Below are positions 32,486 to 38,836 of a stretch of 38,836 bases of DNA, one piece after another (the first letter of the stretch is position 1; each line of letters opens with the position of its first letter). Below the pieces are notes generated by a model. It saw only the letters and a list, made by a program, of their open reading frames with translations, searched no databases and was not told the origin of the DNA. Position numbers and translations under genes: made by a program. Where the stretch lies: NCBI RefSeq assembly GCF_042648405.1, contig NZ_JBHRXV010000018.1, positions 1-38,836 on the forward strand, given 5' to 3'. Source of the stretch: Sphingoaurantiacus capsulatus. GTDB lineage: Bacteria; Pseudomonadota; Alphaproteobacteria; Sphingomonadales; Sphingomonadaceae.

Positions 32486-32560
32486 GCGGGCGTAGCTCAG
32501 GGGTAGAGCGCAACCTTGCCAAGGTTGAAGTCGAGGGTTCGAATCCCTTCGCCCGCTCCA
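32486..32560 (+). tRNA. tRNA-Gly (GCC)
   Basis: A 75-base tRNA. Acceptor stem GCGGGCG pairs with CGCCCGC, followed by discriminator T and encoded CCA. The anticodon arm is CAACC-TTGCCAA-GGTTG, giving anticodon GCC; the T arm contains GAGGGTTCGAATCCCTT. Confidence 0.98.
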
Positions 32561-32585
32561 GTTGTTTCAAACCACAGCGAAAATC

Positions 32586-33527
32586 TTAGGGTGCGGCCGC
32601 CGGCATCAGCGCCGTGGCTTCGAGCGCGGCGAGCGCGTTGAGGCCGGCGACGTAGCGGCGGGCTTCCAGGCGCCAGGCGTCTAGCGGGCGGCGGCTCTCC
32701 ACCGGTAAGACGGCGACCGCGCGCAATGCGCCGTCGATATCGCCCGAGCCGGCGCGCTGTGCGGCGAGGCGGAGCGAGGCGGCGGCATCGCGCGGTATCT
32801 CGTCGGCGCGGCGCACGTCGGCGATGCCGGCGAGATTGTGCTTCACGCCGTCCCACCAGCTGCGATTCTCCGCCTCGGCGCGCTCGACGGTGGGCAGGGT
32901 GCGGGCGAGCGACTGGGCGAGCTGCGTCGCGGTCAGCGGCCGGCGGCCGAGCGCCAGCAGCGCCGCGACCTCGTTCGGGTGGCTGGCGCCGAAGCGGGCG
33001 CGCAGCGCGGGTTCATAGACGTCGAGCCGCTGGCCCCCCTCGATGCCGCGGCGCAAGGCGGCGACCAGCAGCGCGGTCTGCGCGCGCTCGGCGCCTTCCT
33101 CGGCGGCGGCGACGGTCGAATCGGTGCTCGCCTGCAACTCGGCGACCTGCGCCTGCAGTTCGGCGAGACGCACCTCGGTCGCGGCCTGCATCTCGAGCGA
33201 CGCGCCGCCACCTCCGGGCGCCGTGGCTACTCGCGGCTGGATGCGGGTCGTTCGCGTCTCCAGCGCGTCGAGCCGCGCCTGAAGCGCCGCCAGCGCTTCG
33301 TCCTTGGCGATGTCGCTGTCGCTGGCGCGCGCGCCGGGCAGGCGCGAGCGCACGCTGTTTTCGAACCAGGGGCTGGCGACCATGCCGATTGCGAAGGCCA
33401 GCAGCACCGCCGCAATGATCCACGCCGCGATCGGCCGGCCGCGCGACGGCGGCAGCTTCGGCTCGGGCGGCGCATGCAGCACGCCATAGGTCGGGCGTTC
33501 GGGCCGGTCGGTCGGATCGATCATCAT
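32586..33527 (-). CDS. Mitofilin/Mic60-like inner-membrane protein
   Basis: 313 residues. A Pro-rich cytoplasmic N terminus, one membrane helix (IAAWIIAAVLLAFAIGMV), then a periplasmic coiled coil (LAALQARLDALETR, VRLAELQAQVAEL) and a helical C-terminal region (VYEPALRARFGASHPNEVAALL, DIDGALRAVAVLP). This architecture directly after hemD is the known position of the alphaproteobacterial Mic60 homologue, related to the mitochondrial cristae-organising protein. The first ATG at 33527 overlaps the hemD stop (ATGA). The C-terminal mitofilin signature is weak by eye, so a HemX-like name is the alternative. Confidence 0.78.
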   Translation of the reverse strand: MMIDPTDRPERPTYGVLHAPPEPKLPPSRGRPIAAWIIAAVLLAFAIGMVASPWFENSVRSRLPGARASDSDIAKDEALAALQARLDALETRTTRIQPRVATAPGGGGASLEMQAATEVRLAELQAQVAELQASTDSTVAAAEEGAERAQTALLVAALRRGIEGGQRLDVYEPALRARFGASHPNEVAALLALGRRPLTATQLAQSLARTLPTVERAEAENRSWWDGVKHNLAGIADVRRADEIPRDAAASLRLAAQRAGSGDIDGALRAVAVLPVESRRPLDAWRLEARRYVAGLNALAALEATALMPAAAP

Positions 33528-34234
33528 ATGGTCCTTGTGGCCCCCTCGCCGCGCGACTTGTCGCACGACAGGCCGCTCGCCGCCAAGATGCCCGCCTCGG
33601 ACGGTGTTGCCGCTGCCACAGCGGCGCGCCAGCCGGGGCCGGCGGCGCTCAGGGCGGTGGGGCTGATGGCGGCGATCGAGATTTCGGCGCGCGACTGCCC
33701 GAGCGCATCGAACGACACCGCGAAATGAGCAGCACTACGCGAGGAGAAGAGCAGCGCCCAGTCGATCGCTCCGTCGCGCAACGCCGCCTCGGCCTCGCCG
33801 GTTAGCGGCAGCAGTTCGGCGGCGTAAACGCTGCGAACCTCAACGGTCAGCCCTGGCGGCGGCACGGCGGCGGTGCGGTCCTCGCCCGCCAGATGCAGCA
33901 CCAGACGATGACCCGCTTTAGCCACCGCCGAGAACAGCCCGGCAACATCGCCGCCGCGCTCGCGGACATCGGTGAAGCCCGCCTCACGCGCCGCCTCGCC
34001 GGTTCGTGTTCCGACAACATAGGCGGGTAGCGACCGGTCAGCCTTAGGTCCGGCAAAGCGCGGCCCCTGGGGGCTGGTGAACAGCAGCGCTTCGGGCGCT
34101 TTCGCCGGCGGCGTCCACTCGCGAGCCACTGGGCTGAGCAGCGGCGCGACGATCACGTCATGGCCCGCCGCTTCCAGCGTCGCCGCCGTCACCTGCGCCA
34201 GCGGCGCGGGGCGGGTGACGAGGACGCGGGCGAT
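33524..34234 (-). CDS. hemD: Uroporphyrinogen-III synthase, non-canonical start likely
   Basis: About 236 residues; cyclises hydroxymethylbilane to uroporphyrinogen III in tetrapyrrole synthesis. RVLVTRPAP at the N terminus, LLFTSPQGPRF, YVVGTRTGEAAREAGF and WALLFSSRSAAHF fit HemD. No ATG, GTG or TTG lies between the hemC stop and RVLVTRP. An ATC at 34234 is preceded by GAGGG with an 8-base spacer and is my preferred start; the nearest upstream canonical candidate is a GTG about 24 codons earlier, inside hemC. The first later GTG would delete the first beta strand. The start is therefore uncertain, the gene call is not. Confidence 0.85.
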   Translation of the reverse strand: MARVLVTRPAPLAQVTAATLEAAGHDVIVAPLLSPVAREWTPPAKAPEALLFTSPQGPRFAGPKADRSLPAYVVGTRTGEAAREAGFTDVRERGGDVAGLFSAVAKAGHRLVLHLAGEDRTAAVPPPGLTVEVRSVYAAELLPLTGEAEAALRDGAIDWALLFSSRSAAHFAVSFDALGQSRAEISIAAISPTALSAAGPGWRAAVAAATPSEAGILAASGLSCDKSRGEGATRTI

Positions 34235-34238
34235 GGGA

Positions 34239-35138
34239 TCAGCCCTCGAAAAGCGCGCGCAGCGCCGGGCTGGCGGTGCCGAGCAGCTCGGCGGCGAGGT
34301 CACGGATTGCCGCTTCGTCGGTGCTGTCGCGCGCGGCAATGATGCGCTCGCTGCCGTCGGGCAGCAGGATCTCGGCGCGAATACCGCCGGTGAACGCCGC
34401 ATGCGCCGCCACCGCCGAGCGGCAGGAGCCGCCGAGCGCCGCGAGCAGCGCGCGCTCGCTGCCCACCGCCGCCGATGTCGGCGCATCGTCGATCGCGGCG
34501 ATCATTGCGCGCATCACGTCGTCGTTGGCGCGCAATTCGATGCCGACCGCGCCCTGCGCCGGGGCGGGCAGGAACAGCTCGGGCGGGATCGGCGTGCCGA
34601 CATCGGGCCGGCCCAGCCGGTCGAGCCCCGCGGCGGCGAGCAAGGTCGCGTCCGCTTCGCCGGTGCGAAGCTTCGACAGCCGCGTGTCGACGTTGCCGCG
34701 GAACGGCACCACCACGAGATCGGGCCGGGCGTGCAGTGCCTGCGCGGCGCGGCGCGGGCTCGACGTGCCGAGGCGCGCGCCAACGGCCAAACACATGAAA
34801 TCGTCGCAGTCGTTCGCCACCAGCCGGTCACGCACGTCGGCGCGCGGCAGCATCGCGGCAATCGCCAGCGTGTCCGGCCGCCAGGTCTCGACGTCCTTCA
34901 TCGAATGGACGGCGATATCGATGCGGCCGTCGTGCAGCGCCGCCTCCAGCTCCTTGGTCCACAGCGCTTTGCCGCCGATCTCGGCGAGCGGCCGGTCCTG
35001 CACCTTGTCGCCGGTGGTCTTGATCGCGACGATCGCGACCGCATCTTCGGTCCAGCCATGCGCCGCGCACAGCGCTTCGGCCACCATGCGCGCCTGCGTC
35101 AGCGCCAGGGGGCTGCCGCGCGTGCCGAGCTTCACCAT
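34239..35138 (-). CDS. hemC: Hydroxymethylbilane synthase (porphobilinogen deaminase)
   Basis: 299-residue enzyme polymerising four porphobilinogens. VKLGTRGSPLALTQA opens the protein, VHSMKDVE holds the catalytic Asp, GTSSPRRAAQ binds the pyrrole chain, and the cofactor-bearing Cys is in LGGSCRSAVAAHA. Start could be GTG 35147, ATG 35138 or GTG 35135; GGAG is best spaced for the last, but ATG is taken as the conventional choice. First gene of hemC-hemD-Mic60; divergent from tsaD across about 50 bases. Confidence 0.96.
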   Translation of the reverse strand: MVKLGTRGSPLALTQARMVAEALCAAHGWTEDAVAIVAIKTTGDKVQDRPLAEIGGKALWTKELEAALHDGRIDIAVHSMKDVETWRPDTLAIAAMLPRADVRDRLVANDCDDFMCLAVGARLGTSSPRRAAQALHARPDLVVVPFRGNVDTRLSKLRTGEADATLLAAAGLDRLGRPDVGTPIPPELFLPAPAQGAVGIELRANDDVMRAMIAAIDDAPTSAAVGSERALLAALGGSCRSAVAAHAAFTGGIRAEILLPDGSERIIAARDSTDEAAIRDLAAELLGTASPALRALFEG

Positions 35139-35191
35139 TGTCTCCACGGCCCCGCTCTATGCTAGGGAGCCGGCCAGTTACAAGGAACCGA

Positions 35192-36232
35192 ATGACCGAA
35201 GCGCCTCTCATTCTCGGCATCGAATCGAGCTGCGACGAGACCGCGGTGGCGCTGGTGCGCGGCCATGACATCGTCGCGCAGCGCGTCGCCAGCCAGGATG
35301 ACGCGCACCGCATCTACGGCGGCGTCGTCCCCGAGATCGCGGCGCGCGCGCATGTCGAGGCGCTGGAGCCGATGATCGCGGCGGTGCTCGCGGAGGCCGG
35401 GATCGGCCTCGATGACGTTGATGCCATCGCCGCGACCGCAGGGCCGGGGCTGATCGGCGGGGTGATGGTCGGGCTGGTGACGGGCAAGGCGCTGGCGCTG
35501 GCGGCGGGGAAGCCGCTGGTCGCGGTCAATCATCTCGAAGGCCATGCGCTGAGCCCGCGCCTCGTCGATGCCAATCTGCAGTTCCCGTACCTGCTGCTGC
35601 TCGTCTCGGGCGGACATTGCCAGTTGCTGAAGGTCGAGGGCGTCGGGCGCTATCGCCGGCTCGCCACTACCATCGACGATGCGGTCGGCGAGGCGTTTGA
35701 CAAGGTGGCGAAGATCATGGGCCTCGGCTTTCCCGGCGGCCCCGCCGTCGAGCGCACAGCCAGGGGCGGCGACCCCAAGGCGTTCAAGCTGCCGCGGCCG
35801 CTGGCCGGCACCGGCGAACCGCATTTCTCCTTCGCCGGGCTGAAGACCGCCGTGCTGCGCACCTTCCAGGCGAATCCCGACCGCAAGGCCGACATTGCCG
35901 CCAGTTTCCAGGCCGCCGTCGTCGACTGCCTGATCGATCGCACCCGCCGCGCGCTCGATGCCGCGCCTGATGTGACGGCGCTGGTGGTGGCGGGCGGCGT
36001 CGCGGCGAACGGCGCGATCCGCGCGGCGCTGACCGAGCTGGCTGGCAGCCGCGGCCTGCCGTTCGTGGCGCCGCCGGGCTGGCTCTGCACCGACAATGCG
36101 GCGATGATCGCCTGGGCCGGCGCCGAGCGGATGGCGGCGGGCGACACCGACGGTCTCGACGCGCCGGCGCGGCCGCGCTGGCCGCTCGACCCGGATGCGC
36201 CACCGGCGCGCGGCGCGGGAGTGAAGGCATGA
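35192..36232 (+). CDS. tsaD: tRNA N6-threonylcarbamoyladenosine synthase subunit TsaD
   Basis: 346-residue ASKHA-fold protein that transfers threonylcarbamoyl to A37 of ANN-decoding tRNAs with TsaB and TsaE. LGIESSCDETAVALV starts the protein, the metal ligands are the two His of VNHLEGHAL, and LVSGGHCQLLKV and VVAGGVAANGAIR follow. AAGGA lies 5 bases before the ATG. Its stop overlaps the gpsA start (ATGA). The tsaD-gpsA pair facing hemC is a familiar alphaproteobacterial layout. Confidence 0.98.
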   Translation: MTEAPLILGIESSCDETAVALVRGHDIVAQRVASQDDAHRIYGGVVPEIAARAHVEALEPMIAAVLAEAGIGLDDVDAIAATAGPGLIGGVMVGLVTGKALALAAGKPLVAVNHLEGHALSPRLVDANLQFPYLLLLVSGGHCQLLKVEGVGRYRRLATTIDDAVGEAFDKVAKIMGLGFPGGPAVERTARGGDPKAFKLPRPLAGTGEPHFSFAGLKTAVLRTFQANPDRKADIAASFQAAVVDCLIDRTRRALDAAPDVTALVVAGGVAANGAIRAALTELAGSRGLPFVAPPGWLCTDNAAMIAWAGAERMAAGDTDGLDAPARPRWPLDPDAPPARGAGVKA

Positions 36233-37209
36233 AGCATATCGGGGTGATCGGCGGCGGCGCCTGGGGCACCGCGCTGGCGCAGGTGGCGGCAGCGGGTGGC
36301 CCGGTGACCTTGTGGGCGCGCGAGCCCGAGGTGGTCGAGGGTATCAACCGCGACCACGTCAACGACGCCTTCCTCGCCGGCGTGCCGCTCAACCCCGCCA
36401 TCCGCGCCACCGGCGACCTCGCCGACCTCGGCGCCTGCGACGCCTGGCTGGTGGTGACCCCCGCGCAGTTTCTCGGCCGCATCCTCGCCGAGGCGCCGAC
36501 CGATGCGAAGCGGCCGCTCGTTCTCTGCTCGAAGGGCATCGAGGCCGGCTCGCTGAAGCTGATGTCCGAAGTCGCCGCCGATGCCGCCCCCGGCGCGCCG
36601 ATCGCCGTCGTCTCCGGCCCGACCTTCGCGCATGAGGTGGCGAAGGGCCTGCCGACCGCCGTCACGCTTGCGTGCGAGGATGCGGCGGTCGCCGCGAAGC
36701 TCGCCGACCGGCTCGCGCAGCCGACCTTCCGCCCCTATGCCGCCGACGACGTGATCGGTGCCGAGGTCGGCGGGGCGGTGAAGAATGTGCTGGCGATCGC
36801 CTGTGGGGCGGTGGTCGGCCGCAACCTCGGCGAAAATGCCAAGGCGGCGCTGATCGCGCGCGGTTTTGCCGAGATGCTGCGCTTCGGGCTGGCGAAAGGA
36901 GCCGACGCGGCGACCCTGGGCGGCCTCTCGGGCCTCGGCGATTTGGTACTCACCTGTTCGAGCCCCAAGTCGCGCAACATGAGCCTCGGCATGGGCCTTG
37001 GCGAAGGCCGGCGCGCCGCCGACCTGCTCGCCGAGCGCAAGACGGTAGCGGAAGGCGCGCATACGGCGCCGGTGCTGCTCGCCGCAGCGCGGCAGCTCGG
37101 CGTCGACATGCCGATCACGCAAGCGGTGGTCGACCTGCTCGACGGCGCCGATATCGATCGGGTGATCGGCGAGCTGCTTAACCGGCCGCTGCGCGCGGAA
37201 GCTGTGTAA
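36229..37209 (+). CDS. gpsA: NAD(P)-dependent glycerol-3-phosphate dehydrogenase
   Basis: 326-residue cytosolic enzyme making sn-glycerol 3-phosphate for phospholipids. The Rossmann loop is IGVIGGGAWGTALA, VSGPTFAHEVAKG and EVGGAVKNVLAIACG follow (with the catalytic Lys), and LSGLGDLVLTCSSPKSRN closes the active site. Translationally coupled to tsaD by the ATGA overlap. Normal length and start. Confidence 0.98.
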   Translation: MKHIGVIGGGAWGTALAQVAAAGGPVTLWAREPEVVEGINRDHVNDAFLAGVPLNPAIRATGDLADLGACDAWLVVTPAQFLGRILAEAPTDAKRPLVLCSKGIEAGSLKLMSEVAADAAPGAPIAVVSGPTFAHEVAKGLPTAVTLACEDAAVAAKLADRLAQPTFRPYAADDVIGAEVGGAVKNVLAIACGAVVGRNLGENAKAALIARGFAEMLRFGLAKGADAATLGGLSGLGDLVLTCSSPKSRNMSLGMGLGEGRRAADLLAERKTVAEGAHTAPVLLAAARQLGVDMPITQAVVDLLDGADIDRVIGELLNRPLRAEAV

Positions 37210-37213
37210 GCGT

Positions 37214-37420
37214 CTAGCGGTCGAGGTCGCCGACCAGCGCCTTCACCTTTTCCAGCACCAGCTTGATGCGGTCGGCCGCCTCGCCGAACGCCTGGCCCGA
37301 GGCCTTGTCGCCGTCGGCGAACGAGGCGCGCGCCGATTCGAGATAATTCTCGCGGTCGTCCTCAAGCGCGCTCAGCACGATATCGGCTTCGTCCTCGGTG
37401 AGCTGCAGCGTAATGGTCAT
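37214..37420 (-). CDS. Small conserved-looking cytosolic protein, 68 aa
   Basis: 68 residues starting MTITLQLTEDEADIVLSALEDDREN, split here as a beta strand and an acidic helix, followed by a helical Ala/Lys region (DRIKLVLEKVKALVGDLDR). A ribosome binding site AAGAGG lies 5 bases before the ATG. Composition is ordinary for a folded protein, and the reading frame is not a shadow of another gene. I do not recognise a named family; an antitoxin-like or regulatory helix bundle is possible but unsupported. Confidence 0.72.
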   Translation of the reverse strand: MTITLQLTEDEADIVLSALEDDRENYLESARASFADGDKASGQAFGEAADRIKLVLEKVKALVGDLDR

Positions 37421-37454
37421 GAAAGCCTCTTTTCGAATCAGTCAAAGCGGGTCG

Positions 37455-37667
37455 CTATAGCCCCTCGACCCCGGTGATGACGATGCCGCGATCGCGCAAT
37501 TCGCCGCGCGCCTGCGCGACTTCGCCGGGTCGGGCGCCGCCCTGCTCGGCCAGCTCGAACAGCTTGCGCGCCCGCAGGCTCCCCTCGCTGGCGGCCAGGC
37601 GCAGCCACTCGGCGAGCGCCACGCGCCGCGAGATTTCGCGGTCATGCAGGAAATAGCGGCGGTTCAT
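37455..37667 (-). CDS. Small basic protein, 70 aa
   Basis: 70 residues beginning MNRRYFLHDREISRRVALAEWLRLA, largely helical and rich in Arg and Glu, ending RGIVITGVEGL. GAGGGGAA immediately precedes the ATG. It starts 13 bases after the SdhAF4-like gene stop, so the two may be co-transcribed. A role is not known. Confidence 0.7.
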   Translation of the reverse strand: MNRRYFLHDREISRRVALAEWLRLAASEGSLRARKLFELAEQGGARPGEVAQARGELRDRGIVITGVEGL

Positions 37668-37680
37668 TTCCCCTCTTTAT

Positions 37681-37836
37681 TCAGAAGTCGACGGCGATGC
37701 CGCCCTTCTCCCAATCTCCATAGCGCGTCGGCTCCAGCCCCGTGCGCCCGCCGACTTCCGGAGTTTGGGGGGGCGCGGGCGTTTCGGGTTTGGGCTCGGC
37801 TTCGGGTTTTTCGGGCGGTTTGGGATCGTCGGCCAC
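37681..37836 (-). CDS. DUF1674 protein, SdhAF4-like succinate dehydrogenase assembly factor
   Basis: 51 residues from the GTG at 37836, with GGAGA 6 bases upstream. The N-terminal half is Pro/Glu/Lys-rich and disordered; the C terminus GLEPTRYGDWEKGGIAVDF is the defining signature of DUF1674, the family of mitochondrial SDHAF4, which binds flavinylated SdhA during complex II assembly. The gene is shorter than common gene-size cut-offs and is hidden within a longer meaningless frame, so it could be missed. A role in SdhA assembly is inferred from the family. Confidence 0.88.
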   Translation of the reverse strand: MADDPKPPEKPEAEPKPETPAPPQTPEVGGRTGLEPTRYGDWEKGGIAVDF

Positions 37837-37920
37837 GGCGCTTCTCCGGCAGGAACGGCTGGGTACGCAGATAGGACGCCGCCACGCGATGCGCAAAGGC
37901 GGCGCGAAGGGGAACAGGGA

Positions 37921-38763
37921 ATGCATGATCTTTCGGGCCGGGTGATCGCGGTGACGGGTGCGGGCAGCGGCATCGGCCGCGCGCTCGCCATCAACCTCGC
38001 CAAGCGCGGCGCCAAGCTGGCGCTCGCCGATAAGGACGAGGCGGGGCTGTTCGAAACCGCGCGCCTGCTCGGCAACTATCCGCATTTCGCCGAAAGCTTC
38101 GACGTCACCGATCACGGCAAGCTCAAGAGCTGGGTCGATCGCGCGGTCAGCGAGTACGGCGGCCTCAACGGCATCATCAACAATGCCGGTCTGTCGGTGG
38201 TCGCCCCCTTCGCCGATTGCCCGGAGGAGGATTTCAGCCGGGTGATGGCGGTCAATTTCGACGCCGTCGTCGCCGGCTGCCGCCTCGCCCTTCCGCATGT
38301 GCGCGCCAGCGACAAGGGCTGGATCGTCAACATCTCCTCGGTGTTCGGGATGATGGGCTACCCCACCCAGTCCGCCTACAATGCGTCCAAATATGCCGTC
38401 CGCGGCCTGACCGAGGCGATGCACCTCGAACTCGGCCAGACCGACCCGCACGTCACGGTGATCCGCGTCCACCCGGGCGGCATCAAGACCAATGTCGCGA
38501 AGAACGCCAAGTTCATCCGCGGCCTCGATGGCTCGACGATGGCGCTCGACAGCGGCGAGGAGTTCGAGAAGGCGGCGAAGACTACCCCCGAGCAGGCGGC
38601 GGAGACCATCGTCCGCGGCATGGAACGCGGCCAGCACCGCGTCCTCATCGGCCCCGACGCCAAGCTGATCGACTGGCTGACCCGGCTGTTCCCGGTCGGC
38701 TATTACAAGGTGATCGGCAATTTCCTCGGTGGCGGTAACCGGAAGCGCGCCACGGCGAACTAG
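37921..38763 (+). CDS. Short-chain dehydrogenase/reductase (SDR)
   Basis: 280-residue classical SDR. Cofactor loop TGAGSGIG near residue 12, structural NNAG, and the catalytic Ser, Tyr and Lys in NISSVFGMMGYPTQSAYNASKYAV (as Ser and YxxxK). An Asp in ALADKDE after the second strand favours NAD over NADP. The tail LIDWLTRLFPVGYYKVIG resembles membrane-associated acyl-type SDRs. Start is ATG 37921, with AGGGA directly upstream. Substrate unknown. Its TAG stop abuts the compositional change at the window edge. Confidence 0.92.
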   Translation: MHDLSGRVIAVTGAGSGIGRALAINLAKRGAKLALADKDEAGLFETARLLGNYPHFAESFDVTDHGKLKSWVDRAVSEYGGLNGIINNAGLSVVAPFADCPEEDFSRVMAVNFDAVVAGCRLALPHVRASDKGWIVNISSVFGMMGYPTQSAYNASKYAVRGLTEAMHLELGQTDPHVTVIRVHPGGIKTNVAKNAKFIRGLDGSTMALDSGEEFEKAAKTTPEQAAETIVRGMERGQHRVLIGPDAKLIDWLTRLFPVGYYKVIGNFLGGGNRKRATAN

Positions 38764-38836
38764 GGTCAGGACCTGTAAATCGGTTGAATATTGGGTTTGA
38801 GGTTGATTCATTGGCGGCGGAGGTGCTGCCATGGAT
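38764..38836 (+). mobile_element. Possible left end of an insertion sequence (cut by window)
   Basis: The last 73 bases are visibly poorer in GC than the genes before them. They begin GGTCAGGACCTGTAAATC just after the SDR stop within CTAG, and end with GGAGGTG, 5 bases, and ATG GAT at 38831, a strong start signal for a new gene. This resembles the end of an IS5-group element with its transposase start, a recollection that cannot be confirmed from so little sequence. Confidence 0.35.

Noticed and set aside
35650..37122. 490-codon minus-strand frame opposite tsaD and gpsA
   Set aside because: No motifs, and both plus-strand genes are unambiguous.
37837..38832. Upstream part of a 383-codon minus-strand frame
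   Set aside because: Only the last 51 codons are meaningful (DUF1674); the rest mirrors the SDR gene.

Overview
The window looks like a chromosomal segment of a high-GC alphaproteobacterium, most likely a sphingomonad (Sphingomonas or a near relative). Evidence: strong GC bias, frequent GTG and TTG starts, and several alphaproteobacterial gene neighbourhoods, namely DUF3576-leuS-lptE-holA, hemC-hemD-Mic60 facing tsaD-gpsA, and a tiny DUF1674 (SdhAF4-like) gene. All assignments come from reading the sequence and translations by eye; no database search was possible. No gene-free stretch exceeds 300 bases.

Layout. 1-4540 (minus strand): DUF3576 lipoprotein, leuS, lptE and holA, tightly packed. 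4777-5520: a secreted beta-barrel-like protein. 5648-8517: a three-gene operon of type III polyketide synthase, methyltransferase and FAD monooxygenase/reductase, similar in content to the Streptomyces srsABC phenolic-lipid operon; a parS-like 16-mer lies inside its third gene. 8514-10541 (minus): molybdate ABC transporter modA-modB-modC, with a very short ModC. 10688-10972: a small acidic lipoprotein followed by a clear terminator.

11160-16476 is a signalling block: luxR, luxI and a FixJ-type response regulator on the plus strand, facing a CHASE3 histidine kinase, a single-domain receiver and a receiver-HisKA_2 kinase on the minus strand. Three dyads sit in the luxR-luxI-fixJ spacers: a lux-box-like palindrome, a hairpin that covers the luxI ribosome binding site, and a long hairpin after luxI. 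16631-17887 (minus) is a membrane protein gene of clearly lower GC beside tRNA-Arg(CCG), probably acquired.

18138-23549 holds a DUF6491-like lipoprotein, nth, a DUF2244 protein, dapB, a dicarboxylate/amino-acid symporter with a CobB-type sirtuin, and a LysE exporter. 22926-32327 is one long minus-strand run: cnoX/ybbN-like thioredoxin, LON-domain protein, Trm112-like protein, rsmB, rpe, heparinase II/III, GH84 hexosaminidase, purH, GNAT and LysE. After tRNA-Gly(GCC) come Mic60-hemD-hemC (minus) and tsaD-gpsA (plus), three very small minus-strand genes including SdhAF4, and a short-chain dehydrogenase. The last about 70 bases drop in GC and carry a strong ribosome binding site before an ATG, possibly the edge of an insertion sequence.

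Most of the window is housekeeping. The parts that merit attention are the quorum-sensing locus with its RNA/DNA dyads, the polyketide operon, the low-GC tRNA-linked membrane protein, the glycan-active gene pair embedded in a purine/pentose-phosphate run, and hemD, which appears to lack an ATG, GTG or TTG start.
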